In this document: positions 23,377 through 38,696 of the stretch, piece by piece | Position numbering within the stretch: the stretch's first letter is position 1 | Layout of the letters: every line of letters starts with the position of its first letter | Assembly (NCBI RefSeq): GCF_024320865.1 | Contig: NZ_JANDBD010000011.1 | Location: 62,001 to 126,000 of the forward strand | Direction of reading: 5' to 3' | Source of the DNA: Mycolicibacterium arenosum | GTDB lineage: Bacteria; Actinomycetota; Actinomycetes; Mycobacteriales; Mycobacteriaceae | Length of the DNA stretch: 64,000 nt | Position numbers and translations under genes: made by a program | Notes under the pieces: generated by a model | Told to the model about the DNA's origin: nothing | Seen by the model: only the letters and a program-made list of their open reading frames with translations | Database searches by the model: none

Positions 23377-24126
23377 ATGGCCGGCGTAACCGAGTCGGCT
23401 GCGGTAACACGTGTGCGAGCGCTGCTCGCCGAGCCTGCGACACTCGTCGACGGGTACCTCGATGTGCTTGGTGCAGAACGGGTTCCGCAGAGTACCGCGC
23501 AGCGCGTGATGGGTTCCACGCTGCTGCCGAAGATTTACGAACGCCTGTGGCGGCCCGTGCTCTTCTTCGGCTTCACGATGCGCAACACCGCTGACGAGGA
23601 CCGCCTGAAGCGGCGCCTGCTCGACATCAGCGCGGGGGAGGCCGTCCTCGACGTCGCCTGCGGGCCGGGGAACACCACGCGCTCACTCGTCGGCGATGTC
23701 GGCGCCGATGGCCTCGCGGTCGGCGTGGACAGCTCGGCGACGATGCTGGCGCAGGCCGTCGAGGAGACTCCCCGAGACGATCCGGTGGCGTACGTCCGGG
23801 CCGACGGCGCCGACCTGCCGTTCGCGGACGCGACGGTCGACGCGGTCAGCTGCTACGGCGCGCTCTACCTGATGGACGACCCGTTCGCGTCGCTGCACGA
23901 GATGATCCGCGTGCTCAAACCGGGCGGCCGCATCGCGGTGCTCACGACCTGCGCGCGCGGACCCGAACCCGTGCGACGGCTCAGCGTCGCCGCCTCGCAG
24001 CTGGCCCCGCTGCGCCTGTTCGACGTTCACGAGATCACGATGGCGCTGCGTGCGGCCGGCCTGGTCGACGTGCAACGCCGGGTCACCGCGGCATCGCAGA
24101 CCGTCAGCGCTCGCAGGCCCGGCTGA
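23377..24126 (+). CDS. class I SAM-dependent methyltransferase
   Basis: A 249-residue methyltransferase of the UbiE/Methyltransf_11 type. SAM motif I is VLDVACGPGNTTRSL (about residues 90-104), the acidic end of strand 2 is VGVDSS, motif II is ADGADLPFADATVDAVSC and motif III is IRVLKPGGRIAVL. Residues 1-60 form a helical cap typical of lipid or small-molecule methyltransferases; the acceptor is unknown. It follows mceG by 15 nt and is probably co-transcribed, hinting at lipid metabolism, but that is inference. No ribosome-binding site is obvious before the ATG at 23377. Confidence 0.82.
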   Translation: MAGVTESAAVTRVRALLAEPATLVDGYLDVLGAERVPQSTAQRVMGSTLLPKIYERLWRPVLFFGFTMRNTADEDRLKRRLLDISAGEAVLDVACGPGNTTRSLVGDVGADGLAVGVDSSATMLAQAVEETPRDDPVAYVRADGADLPFADATVDAVSCYGALYLMDDPFASLHEMIRVLKPGGRIAVLTTCARGPEPVRRLSVAASQLAPLRLFDVHEITMALRAAGLVDVQRRVTAASQTVSARRPG

Positions 24127-24525
24127 CGCCGGCGTCGACGCTGGTCGGATCCGCCCCATTCGCGACACTCGCATCAAACAGTGCGCTATCTCTTGACGAG
24201 AACCCGTGAAAGGGCCAATCTGTTGGTCAGCATGTGTGCACCGGTTAAAGACGTCAGCCAGCGTGTACTAGTTCACAGGTGCCGTGGTTGAGGAATGCGC
24301 GCGCGTCCGCTATCGTTGGACGTTGCGCTGGCTGCATCCTGCCCACCCTCACCCGCACTTGACACCGTAGTCCTAGCCTGAGTTCTGCTCAGTGACCTAG
24401 CTGCGTGCCGTGTGTCCGAGGTTCGGACTTGAGAACGCCAGCCGAACCGAAGCAGAAACAGCGACCACGCGGACCAGCACTTGTGCCCCCGATGCGGTTG
24501 CGTGAGGTGCCGGAAGGACCGCATC
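24127..24525. other. rpoBC promoter and leader region
   Basis: This 399-nt stretch has no credible gene. It holds the rpoB promoter at 24288-24316 and further promoter-like hexamers: TTGACG (24193-24198) with a weak AATCTG 18 nt on, and TTGACA (24359-24364) with GTTCTG 17 nt on. The last two are weak candidates only. The leader before the TTG start is about 200 nt. Confidence 0.6.
24288..24316 (+). promoter_or_regulatory. candidate rpoB promoter
   Basis: TTGAGG (24288-24293) and TATCGT (24311-24316) are separated by exactly 17 nt, the best -35/-10 pair in the gap upstream of rpoB. The predicted transcription start is near 24323, about 200 nt upstream of the coding start. Confidence 0.62.
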
Positions 24526-28023
<3,498 letters not shown>

Positions 28024-28085
28024 GACCTCCGTCCAGCCATTAGTAGTCATTAGATTCGAAAACCCGCAAGGGGAAAGGGAGTTAC

Positions 28086-32039
<3,954 letters not shown>

Positions 32040-32052
32040 TTGCGCGAGCAGT

Positions 32053-32086
32053 CCGGAGGCGGACCCGCAAGCGGGCCCGCCTCCGG
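32053..32086 (+). terminator. rpoC 3' hairpin 1
   Basis: CCGGAGGCGG-A-CCCGC (32053-32068) pairs with its complement at 32071-32086, one mismatch, 2-nt loop, 13 nt after the rpoC stop. No T-tract follows. It acts in tandem with the next hairpin. Confidence 0.72.
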
Positions 32087-32093
32087 CTCCACC

Positions 32094-32128
32094 AAAATCC
32101 CCTCAATCCCCGCGATTGAGGGGATTTT
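32094..32128. terminator. rpoC 3' hairpin 2, bidirectional terminator
   Basis: AAAATCCCCTCAATC (32094-32108) and its perfect complement 32114-32128 around CCCGC. The arms begin with A4 and end with T4, so it is an intrinsic terminator on either strand. Its right arm and the following GTCTGTT recur after the next gene (33123 onward). Confidence 0.82.
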
Positions 32129-32192
32129 GTGTCTGTTGGGCTGTGCACAGTGCGGCCTCCATCCACAGATCGGAGGTCCGCACTGGCATGTG

Positions 32193-33110
32193 ATGGCCGA
32201 CCGCGGCAGCCTCGGCGTCATGTACATCCACGATTTCATCGACGCGGCGGGCGGACTGGCGACGACGGAACAGCTCCTGACGTTCATGTCGCGCAAGTCG
32301 CTCCAAACCCACGTCCGGAAGCGCGAGATCGTACGGGTCTGCCACGGCGTCTACGCGGCGTCAGCACCGGACGTAGCCGGGCGACTCGCGGCGTTGGATC
32401 TGATGGTCGGCGAGTCGCTGGTCGCCTGCTTGGGGACCGCGGCGGAGCTGCATGGGTTCGACACCGAGGATGATGGTCGCCTCCACATACTGGCCCCCGG
32501 CGTTCGAGTTCGGCCGACGAAAGGTGTGATGGTCCATCAGCGGGTCGGCGCACTCATCGAACGGGTGGACGGCCGGCTGTGCACGGCGCCGGACTGGACT
32601 GCCGTCGAGGTAGCGCGCACCTTAACGCGCCCAAGGGCGTTGGCAACGTTGGATGCGGCGTTGCACGTCGGGGCATGCACCGTCGGCGATATGCGTGTCG
32701 TCGTGAAAGAGCACGCTGGGCGGCGGGGAATCGTGCGGGTCCGCGAATTGCTCGAGTACGCCGACGGTCGGGCCGAGTCGCCGATGGAGAGCGAAGCACG
32801 GCTCGTCTTCATCGACCACGGCCTGCCCGAAGCGGAACTCCAGTATTGGATCGTCGATCGCTACGGCGCGCGATGGCGTGTCGATTTCGCGTGGCCTGAT
32901 GCGAAGGTGGTCGCCGAGTACGACAGCGAGGATTGGCATGCGAATCCGAAGATTTGGAGACGCGACCGCATCAAGATCGGGCGACTCGAGGAACGGGGCT
33001 GGACGACGGTGCCGATGGTGGTCGACGACGTGCGAGTTCACCCTGAACGCCTGGCCAGTCGTATCGAGCGGTTGCTCTCTGGCCCCGTGAGCAGACGTGA
33101 AATCCCCTGA
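32193..33110 (+). CDS. AbiEi-like HTH plus DUF559-type nuclease-fold protein
   Basis: A protein of about 305 residues of the kind often labelled type IV TA AbiEi-family antitoxin domain-containing. The N-terminal winged helix (IDAAGGLATTEQLLTFMSRK, LQTHVRKREIVRVCHGVYAA) matches the AbiEi antitoxin HTH. The C-terminal 100 residues (ESEARLVFIDHGLPEAELQ, RVDFAWPDAKVVAEYDSE, RDRIKIGRLEERGWTTVPM) follow the Vsr/DUF559 PD-(D/E)XK pattern, with candidate active-site D in RVDFAWPD and E/D in VAEYDSE. No toxin partner (AbiEii nucleotidyltransferase) is adjacent. GTG 32190 or ATG 32193 are the likely starts (GGAGGT at 32172-32177); ATG 32220 is also possible. It sits between two related hairpins, and its last codons lie inside the second. 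Confidence 0.75.
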   Translation: MADRGSLGVMYIHDFIDAAGGLATTEQLLTFMSRKSLQTHVRKREIVRVCHGVYAASAPDVAGRLAALDLMVGESLVACLGTAAELHGFDTEDDGRLHILAPGVRVRPTKGVMVHQRVGALIERVDGRLCTAPDWTAVEVARTLTRPRALATLDAALHVGACTVGDMRVVVKEHAGRRGIVRVRELLEYADGRAESPMESEARLVFIDHGLPEAELQYWIVDRYGARWRVDFAWPDAKVVAEYDSEDWHANPKIWRRDRIKIGRLEERGWTTVPMVVDDVRVHPERLASRIERLLSGPVSRREIP

Positions 33111-33140
33111 ACCGACCGGAATGAGGGGATTTCACGTCTG
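33092..33140. repeat. 17-bp hairpin overlapping the end of the AbiEi/DUF559 gene
   Basis: CAGACGTGAAATCCCCT (33092-33108) and AGGGGATTTCACGTCTG (33124-33140) are perfect complements around a 15-nt loop. The left arm covers the last six codons and the start of the stop codon. GAGGGGATTT...GTCTGTT is shared with 32118-32137, so the gene is bracketed by related sequences. Confidence 0.8.
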
Positions 33141-33154
33141 TTCGCGGAGATAAA

Positions 33155-33913
33155 ATGGGCCGCGTGCTCATTGGTTCGCATGTAGACAACACCGACCCGC
33201 TCGCGGCGGCCGGCACCGACGGGGCCGACGTGGTGCAGTTCTTCCTCGGAGACCCGCAGAGCTGGAAGAAGCCCAAACCCCGCGAGGACGCCGACGTGCT
33301 GCGGGCCTCGGCGACGCCGCTTTACGTGCACGCGCCGTATCTGATCAACGTCGCGTCGGCGAACAACCGGGTGCGTATCCCGTCGCGAAAGATCCTGCAG
33401 GACACGTGCGATGCGGCCGCCGAGATCGGCGCCACCGCGGTGATCGTGCACGGCGGTCACGCCGACGACAAGGACCTCGAGGCCGGCTTCGAGCGGTGGG
33501 TGAAGGCGCTCGACAGCCTCACCACCGACGTGCCGGTGTACCTGGAGAACACCGCCGGCGGGGACCACGCGATGGCCCGCCACTTCGACACCATCGCCCG
33601 GTTGTGGGATCACATCGGCGACAAGGGCATCGGCTTCTGCCTGGACACCTGCCACGCCTGGGCCGCCGGCGAAGCGCTGATCGACGCCGTCGAGCGGATC
33701 AAGGCGATCACGGGTCGCATCGACCTGGTCCACTGCAACGACTCGCGGGACGCCGCCGGATCGGGCGCCGACCGGCACGCGAACTTCGGCACCGGGCAGA
33801 TCGACCCGCAGCTGCTCGTCGCGGTCGTGACCGCAGCCGACGCTCCCGTCATCTGCGAGACCGCCGAGGAGGGACGCAAGGACGACATCGCGTTCCTGCG
33901 CGACAACCTCTAG
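33155..33913 (+). CDS. nfo: endonuclease IV (AP endonuclease)
   Basis: A 252-residue endonuclease IV, called end (Rv0670) in M. tuberculosis, cutting 5' of abasic sites in base-excision repair. The zinc ligands of the TIM barrel are spread over the usual motifs: YVHAPYLINVASANN, VIVHGGH, VYLENTAGG, CLDTCHAWAAG, LVHCNDSRDAAGSGADRHAN and VICETAEEG. Shorter than E. coli Nfo (285) but normal for mycobacteria. The ATG at 33155 lies just after the hairpin, with GCGGAGA upstream. The TAG stop shares CTAG with the stop of the convergent giant glycosidase gene. Confidence 0.94.
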   Translation: MGRVLIGSHVDNTDPLAAAGTDGADVVQFFLGDPQSWKKPKPREDADVLRASATPLYVHAPYLINVASANNRVRIPSRKILQDTCDAAAEIGATAVIVHGGHADDKDLEAGFERWVKALDSLTTDVPVYLENTAGGDHAMARHFDTIARLWDHIGDKGIGFCLDTCHAWAAGEALIDAVERIKAITGRIDLVHCNDSRDAAGSGADRHANFGTGQIDPQLLVAVVTAADAPVICETAEEGRKDDIAFLRDNL

Positions 33914-36900
33914 AGCCCGTACTTCGCCGCCTCGATCGCGTCGTTCTCCACGATCACCTGCTCAACCGTCGTCAAGGAGGGCTTCGCGGTCCAGTCGGTG
34001 TAGAAGAGCCCGAACGACGCCTCCACCGGGTCGGCGCCGGTGTTGTCGACCAGTGAGTGGATGAACGACGGCCCCGCGAACGGCAGGTCGCGCCAGGTGC
34101 GCAGGAAGTCGCCGAGATACGCCGCCTGATTGGCCTCCGACACCACCGAGGCCGGCTGACCGTACTCCGTGTTCCAGAGCTTCTTGTTGCCATCGCCGTT
34201 GGCGACCATGAGGTTGTAGATCCGCTTGGCCTGATTCAGCGGCGAGTCGTAGTACGGGGTGCCCTGGGAGAAGGGGTTGTTGTACAGATACGGGTGGAAC
34301 GAGAGCGCGTCGAAGTAGCCGGCTGCGCCTGCGGCGTACATCTCGCTGATGAACCGCACCGGGTTCACCGTGAGAATGCCGAAGTCGATGACGGCACCGA
34401 CCGCTGCTGCCACCACCACCGCGTTCGGGTCGGCGGTCTTGATGGCCGTGTACGCCGCCTTCAGCAGTTCGGTGTACTGCGCCGCGTTGGGCGAGGGCTG
34501 CCAGAACTGAATTCCGTTCGGCTCGTTCCACACCTCGTAGCTGGCCACCTTGCCCTTGTAGCGGGTCGCGACGATCCTCGCAAAGTTTGCGAATTGTGCG
34601 TTGTCCTTGGGCATTCCGGCCAACGGCAGGGTATCGGGCACCGCCGCCCACAGTGGCGTCGAATTGAGCACGCCGAGCACCTTGATGTTGCGCGCGGCTG
34701 CGGTGTTCACCACCCGATCGATGGCGCTCCAGTCGTACCAGCCGGGTAGGGGTTCGACGGCGGCCCACGGAATCATGATGCGGACGGTGTCGATCCCCGT
34801 GCCCTGTAGTGCATCGAATGCGGTGTTGAGTTGTGCCTGGCTGTAGAACAGCAGATCCGGCGCGTGCACCGCGACGCTGGTCGCGCGTTGATCCACCTGG
34901 TTGGCCGTCGGCGGCACGACGGTCACCGTGACGGTGGTGGTCGTCAGTCCGCCTCGGCCGTCGGTGATGGAGACCGTGAACGTGTCGACGTCGACTCCGG
35001 GGGTGACGAGAGCGGTGTACCGGGCGTCGACGTTCGGGGTGTAACTGAACGCGCCGGTGGCGGCGTTGAACTTCAGGACGCCCTTGGTCGGTCCGCCGGT
35101 GACCGTGTAGGTCAGGGGATCGCCGTTGGGATCGAACGCCGTGACGGTTCCCGTCACGGTGCCGATGGCCGACGACGAGTTCGTCACGGTGCCGCGCGCG
35201 TCGGTCGGAGCCTGGTTGCCCGCGCTGTACGGGGTGATCGGCACCGAGAGGGTGAACGACGCGACTCCGCCGTAACCGTCGGCCACCGAGAAGGTGATGG
35301 TCTCGGCCTTCGCGGCGGCGGTGGCGTTCGGCGCCGAGGCCGCGACGCGGGCCGCCGTCGTCGGCGTGTAGGTGAAGGTGCCGTTGGCGCCGATGACGAG
35401 TGCGCCCTTCGTCGGCGCGACCGCGGTGTACGTGAGAGCGTCCGCGTCGGTATCGACCGCGGTGAGTGCGCCTGTGACAGTGCCGGTTTGCGGATCCGTC
35501 CCGGTGACGGACCCGCTCGCGCCGTTGGGCTTGGCATTCGCCGGGCTGATCTTCACCGTGACCGTCGCGGTGACCGAACCCCCGTGGCCGTCGTCGACCG
35601 TCACGGTGAAGGTGTCCTGTTTGTCGGTCGTCGTGGCGCCGATCCGTGCCGCCGCGTGCCGTGCCGTGGCGGTGGGCGTGTAGGTGAAACCACCTGTGGC
35701 AGTGAGGGTCACCGTGCCCTTGGTGGGCCCGGTGGCGATCGAGTACTCGAGCCGATCGTAGTCGCCGTCGGTGCCCTTGACGCTGCCGGTCACCACCCCG
35801 GTGGTCGTGCTCGGGGTGCCGACCGTCGTGGTGACCGTCGGAACCCTGTTGGTGGTGCTGATGGTCACCTGGATCGTGGCGGTGACGACGCCGCGCCTGC
35901 CGTCGGACACCGTGACGGTGAACGTGTCGGTCTTCGATGCGTCGTCCGCCGCGGCGGCGTGCCTGGCCGCCGCAGTCGGGGTGTAGGTGAACGTGCCGTT
36001 CGCGTTGACGACGACCTTACCCTTGGTGGGCGCGCCGGACACGCTGTAGGACAACGGATCTCCGTCGGAGTCCGTCACTCCGACGCTGCCCGTCACCGCA
36101 CCGGTGGTGGCGTTGGGAGTCCCCAGGGTCGGGGTGCCCACCGTGGGCCGGGCGTTGGGCGGTGTCAGCGCGACTACGTGCACGACGCCCGCGGTGGCAT
36201 CGGTGACGTACACCTCGGTTCCGTCCGGACTCGTCACCGCAGCAGCGGTCTGGCCGCCCGGAGTCGCCCAGGTGGAGAGGTCGTCGAGGAGGCCGCCGCG
36301 GACGGCGTCGAACACCTGCACCCGCCCGCCGGCGTCGGTCACCACCAGTGCGGTGCCGTCCTTGCTGACGGTCATAGCCGTCGCTGCGCCACCCACGGCG
36401 ATGGTTCCGACGACGGCTCGGGTCCTGGTGTCGAACACGGTGACGGAGCCGTCCGCCGTGGCGGCGTACAGCTTGGCGTTGTTCGGAGTGACCGTCAAAC
36501 TCGTTGGTGCGGAGGATAGTTGGGCCAGAGTGGTGGCGACTGTACTGGTCGACGAGAACACCAGCACACTCGAGGTGCCCGCCGCCGTGGTGCTGGCGAC
36601 GTAGATCCTGTTGGTATCCGGGCTCACCGCGAGGCCGGTCGGACGAGAGCCGGCAGGGAGTTTGATGGTCGCGTTGACCCTGTTGGTGGACGTGCTGATC
36701 CGGGTGACGGTCGCGGTGGCGTAACTGGTGGCGTACACGACTCCGTCACTGGGGCTCATCGTGACGGACGTCGGGCTGGAGACGGCGATCGTCGCCTTCA
36801 CAACCCCGGTCGCCGCGTCGAGCACCGTCACCGTGTTGCCGGTCGAACTGGAGACGTACAGCCGGGTGCCGTCCTTCTTGACCGCGATGCCGTCGGGGGC

Positions 36901-38229
36901 GATGCCGGCGGCGTAGGTGCCGATCACCGTGCCGGTGATCGTGTCGACGACGGCAACGGTGCCCGCGGTCCGGTTGGTCACGTAGAGGCGGGTGTTGGTG
37001 GCGGCGACCGCGCCGCCGGCGACGCCGGTGACGTCGGTGCGGACGGCGATCGGAATGGCGCCGATGGGGATGTCGATCTGGACGGGCACCTTGTTGACGC
37101 CGTCCGAGGCGGTCACCGTCATCGCGATGGTGTCGGCCCCCGGGGTGGCACCGGCCAGGATGCGCTGCGACATGGTGGGCGTGTAGGTGAACGTGGCGGT
37201 GGTGGAGTTGTAGGTGAACGTCCCGGTCGTGGGCTTCGCGGCCAGGCTGATGGTGACCTTCGTGCCCTCGGGGTCCGTGCCGACGAGTTTTCCGGTGACG
37301 GCTCCCGTCTTCGGATCGGGAGTGGTGAACGTGGCCCCGACCGTCGGCGGTTCGTTCGCGGCGGCGACCGCCTGCGGCGTCGCCAGCCTGGCCGTCGTGT
37401 CCGTCGTGGGCGCTGCCGCGGGGTCGAGGTCGCGGCGGGCGGCGGCCGCGAACATCCAGGCCAACGGCGATGCTGCGCCGCCCTGCTGAGCCGCGGCGAA
37501 CAGAACCGACAGTATCGGCGAGAACAGGCTTCGCAATACCGACGAGACCGCTGCCTGGATGGTGGGCGGGGGCGTGCTCGGCGGTGCGGTGACCGACAGC
37601 GTCAGTGCCGACGTCGTCGTCGCGGCCGTTGCCGATGCGCTTGACCCGTCGCCGGCCGTCGACGTCGATTCGCCGGCCGATGGTTCCGCCGAGATGCTGC
37701 CGGTCACGGCCTGCGCCGAGGTGACGGACTTCGGTGGCGTGGGAGCCGAGGAGTCGGTCCCCGTGGCTTCGCTGTTCTTGCTGTCCGCCGTCGTCGGTGC
37801 GGGCGTGTCCTGCGCCGGCTCGGGTTCGGGGTCGACGTCGTCGGTGGCGTCGATGACGTCCGGGTCCTGCACGGTGCTGTGCGTCGACGAGTCGACGCCG
37901 CCCGAGTGGGAGATCGTCACGCCGGGCGCTACCTGTACCGATACCGCCGATCCCGATGCGGGATCGGCGGTGCCACTCGTTGTGGTAGCCGTTGTCGCGC
38001 CGGTGGATCCGCTGTCGGGGGCGTCGGACGCACCGGTGGAATCGGAATCGGGCGAGCCGGCCTCGGGTTCTGCGGCGCCTGCGGCTCCCTCTGCTCCAGC
38101 GGAGGACGACGCGTCAGCGGTGGTTTCCGGGTCGGCCCACGCCACGCCCGCAGGGAGCCCGATGGCCGATCCCACGCCGAGCGCGACTGCCAGCGCGCCG
38201 ATACGACCGATGAATTTGCTGTATTTCAT
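33910..38229 (-). CDS. giant secreted glycoside hydrolase with Ig-like repeats and YVTN propeller
   Basis: A 1,439-residue exported protein. A signal peptide (MKYSKFIGRIGALAVALGV, cleavage near AWA-DP) precedes a low-complexity Ser/Thr/Ala/Asp/Pro region to about residue 225. Then come a short hydrophobic helix region (AVSSVLRSLFSPILSVLF), one Ig/VCBS-like repeat (about 290-395) and a YVTN-type beta-propeller (about 395-685; blades such as RLYVTNRTAGTVAVVDTITG). Four more Ig-like repeats follow to about 1110, each with NGTFTYTP or similar. The C-terminal domain (about 1125-1439) is a TIM-barrel glycosidase of clan A, GH39/GH5-like: acid/base E1236 in YEVWNEPNG and nucleophile E1355 in LWNTEYGQ. 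The glycan target is unknown. I chose the ATG at 38229 because it opens the signal peptide. Confidence 0.83.
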   Translation of the reverse strand: MKYSKFIGRIGALAVALGVGSAIGLPAGVAWADPETTADASSSAGAEGAAGAAEPEAGSPDSDSTGASDAPDSGSTGATTATTTSGTADPASGSAVSVQVAPGVTISHSGGVDSSTHSTVQDPDVIDATDDVDPEPEPAQDTPAPTTADSKNSEATGTDSSAPTPPKSVTSAQAVTGSISAEPSAGESTSTAGDGSSASATAATTTSALTLSVTAPPSTPPPTIQAAVSSVLRSLFSPILSVLFAAAQQGGAASPLAWMFAAAARRDLDPAAAPTTDTTARLATPQAVAAANEPPTVGATFTTPDPKTGAVTGKLVGTDPEGTKVTISLAAKPTTGTFTYNSTTATFTYTPTMSQRILAGATPGADTIAMTVTASDGVNKVPVQIDIPIGAIPIAVRTDVTGVAGGAVAATNTRLYVTNRTAGTVAVVDTITGTVIGTYAAGIAPDGIAVKKDGTRLYVSSSTGNTVTVLDAATGVVKATIAVSSPTSVTMSPSDGVVYATSYATATVTRISTSTNRVNATIKLPAGSRPTGLAVSPDTNRIYVASTTAAGTSSVLVFSSTSTVATTLAQLSSAPTSLTVTPNNAKLYAATADGSVTVFDTRTRAVVGTIAVGGAATAMTVSKDGTALVVTDAGGRVQVFDAVRGGLLDDLSTWATPGGQTAAAVTSPDGTEVYVTDATAGVVHVVALTPPNARPTVGTPTLGTPNATTGAVTGSVGVTDSDGDPLSYSVSGAPTKGKVVVNANGTFTYTPTAAARHAAAADDASKTDTFTVTVSDGRRGVVTATIQVTISTTNRVPTVTTTVGTPSTTTGVVTGSVKGTDGDYDRLEYSIATGPTKGTVTLTATGGFTYTPTATARHAAARIGATTTDKQDTFTVTVDDGHGGSVTATVTVKISPANAKPNGASGSVTGTDPQTGTVTGALTAVDTDADALTYTAVAPTKGALVIGANGTFTYTPTTAARVAASAPNATAAAKAETITFSVADGYGGVASFTLSVPITPYSAGNQAPTDARGTVTNSSSAIGTVTGTVTAFDPNGDPLTYTVTGGPTKGVLKFNAATGAFSYTPNVDARYTALVTPGVDVDTFTVSITDGRGGLTTTTVTVTVVPPTANQVDQRATSVAVHAPDLLFYSQAQLNTAFDALQGTGIDTVRIMIPWAAVEPLPGWYDWSAIDRVVNTAAARNIKVLGVLNSTPLWAAVPDTLPLAGMPKDNAQFANFARIVATRYKGKVASYEVWNEPNGIQFWQPSPNAAQYTELLKAAYTAIKTADPNAVVVAAAVGAVIDFGILTVNPVRFISEMYAAGAAGYFDALSFHPYLYNNPFSQGTPYYDSPLNQAKRIYNLMVANGDGNKKLWNTEYGQPASVVSEANQAAYLGDFLRTWRDLPFAGPSFIHSLVDNTGADPVEASFGLFYTDWTAKPSLTTVEQVIVENDAIEAAKYGL

Positions 38230-38696
38230 TGTCCACGACCCCAATTGCACAGAGGGAATATCCCGCGCGCGCAAGTGAGCGTGGCGAGGCATCCGGTTAC
38301 GTTCTCAGTTCATTGACATCAGCGTTAGTTTAGCGCGGATTAGTCGTTGCTGACAAATATTCGTATATATTTGCTGAGGTCGCATTTCGAGTGCGAAAGA
38401 CCAGATCAAGGGGGTATTCAGGAAGTTCACAGTCAGTGTCTGAAATCGTTTGCTGAGGTGTGAACTCAGTTTTCCGTGTGAAGCGAATAATTACGACGGG
38501 CAAACATACTTTTTGACGGTTTACCCCTCCGGCGGGTGCGTGATCTTGATTTTCCAGCTGGCCGCCGCGTCCAACGCGGTTTGCGAATGCCGAATGGTGC
38601 TAACCCCGGCGAGGGGCCTCAACGCGCTGATCACGGTGCGGTCACTTAACGATTTCCGAACTGTCGGTGACGCCGCGGTGAATTACTCTCACCTGA
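38230..38696. other. AT-rich divergent control region
   Basis: These 467 nt between the giant glycosidase and the PAP2 gene are distinctly AT-richer than the rest of the window, especially 38325-38510 (for example TATTCGTATATATTTGC). No convincing gene lies in it; a short open frame from 38450 has no family features. The 11-mer TTTGCTGAGGT occurs twice (38370-38380 and 38449-38459), 79 nt apart. It is a plausible site for nucleoid proteins such as Lsr2 and for glycosidase regulation. Confidence 0.6.
38684..38689 (+). promoter_or_regulatory. -10 for a leaderless PAP2 mRNA
   Basis: TACTCT lies 7 nt before the ATG at 38697, the spacing that places the first transcribed base at the start codon. 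There is no ribosome-binding site, which fits leaderless initiation, common in mycobacteria. Confidence 0.55.

Noticed and set aside
24193..24222. TTGACG with AATCTG as a main rpoB promoter
   Set aside because: The -35 is good but the -10 is poor; the pair at 24288-24316 has better elements and 17-nt spacing, so this one is kept only as a weak candidate.
34900..36150. Possible CRISPR or tandem DNA repeat array in the glycosidase gene
   Set aside because: The periodicity comes from about 100-residue Ig-like protein repeats with diverged codons; there are no short identical repeats with unique spacers.
34831..36519. Plus-strand open frame of 562 codons opposite the giant glycosidase
   Set aside because: Gly/Arg/Val/Asp-rich shadow of the repetitive Ig-like segments. 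The minus-strand frame has a signal peptide, domains and catalytic motifs.
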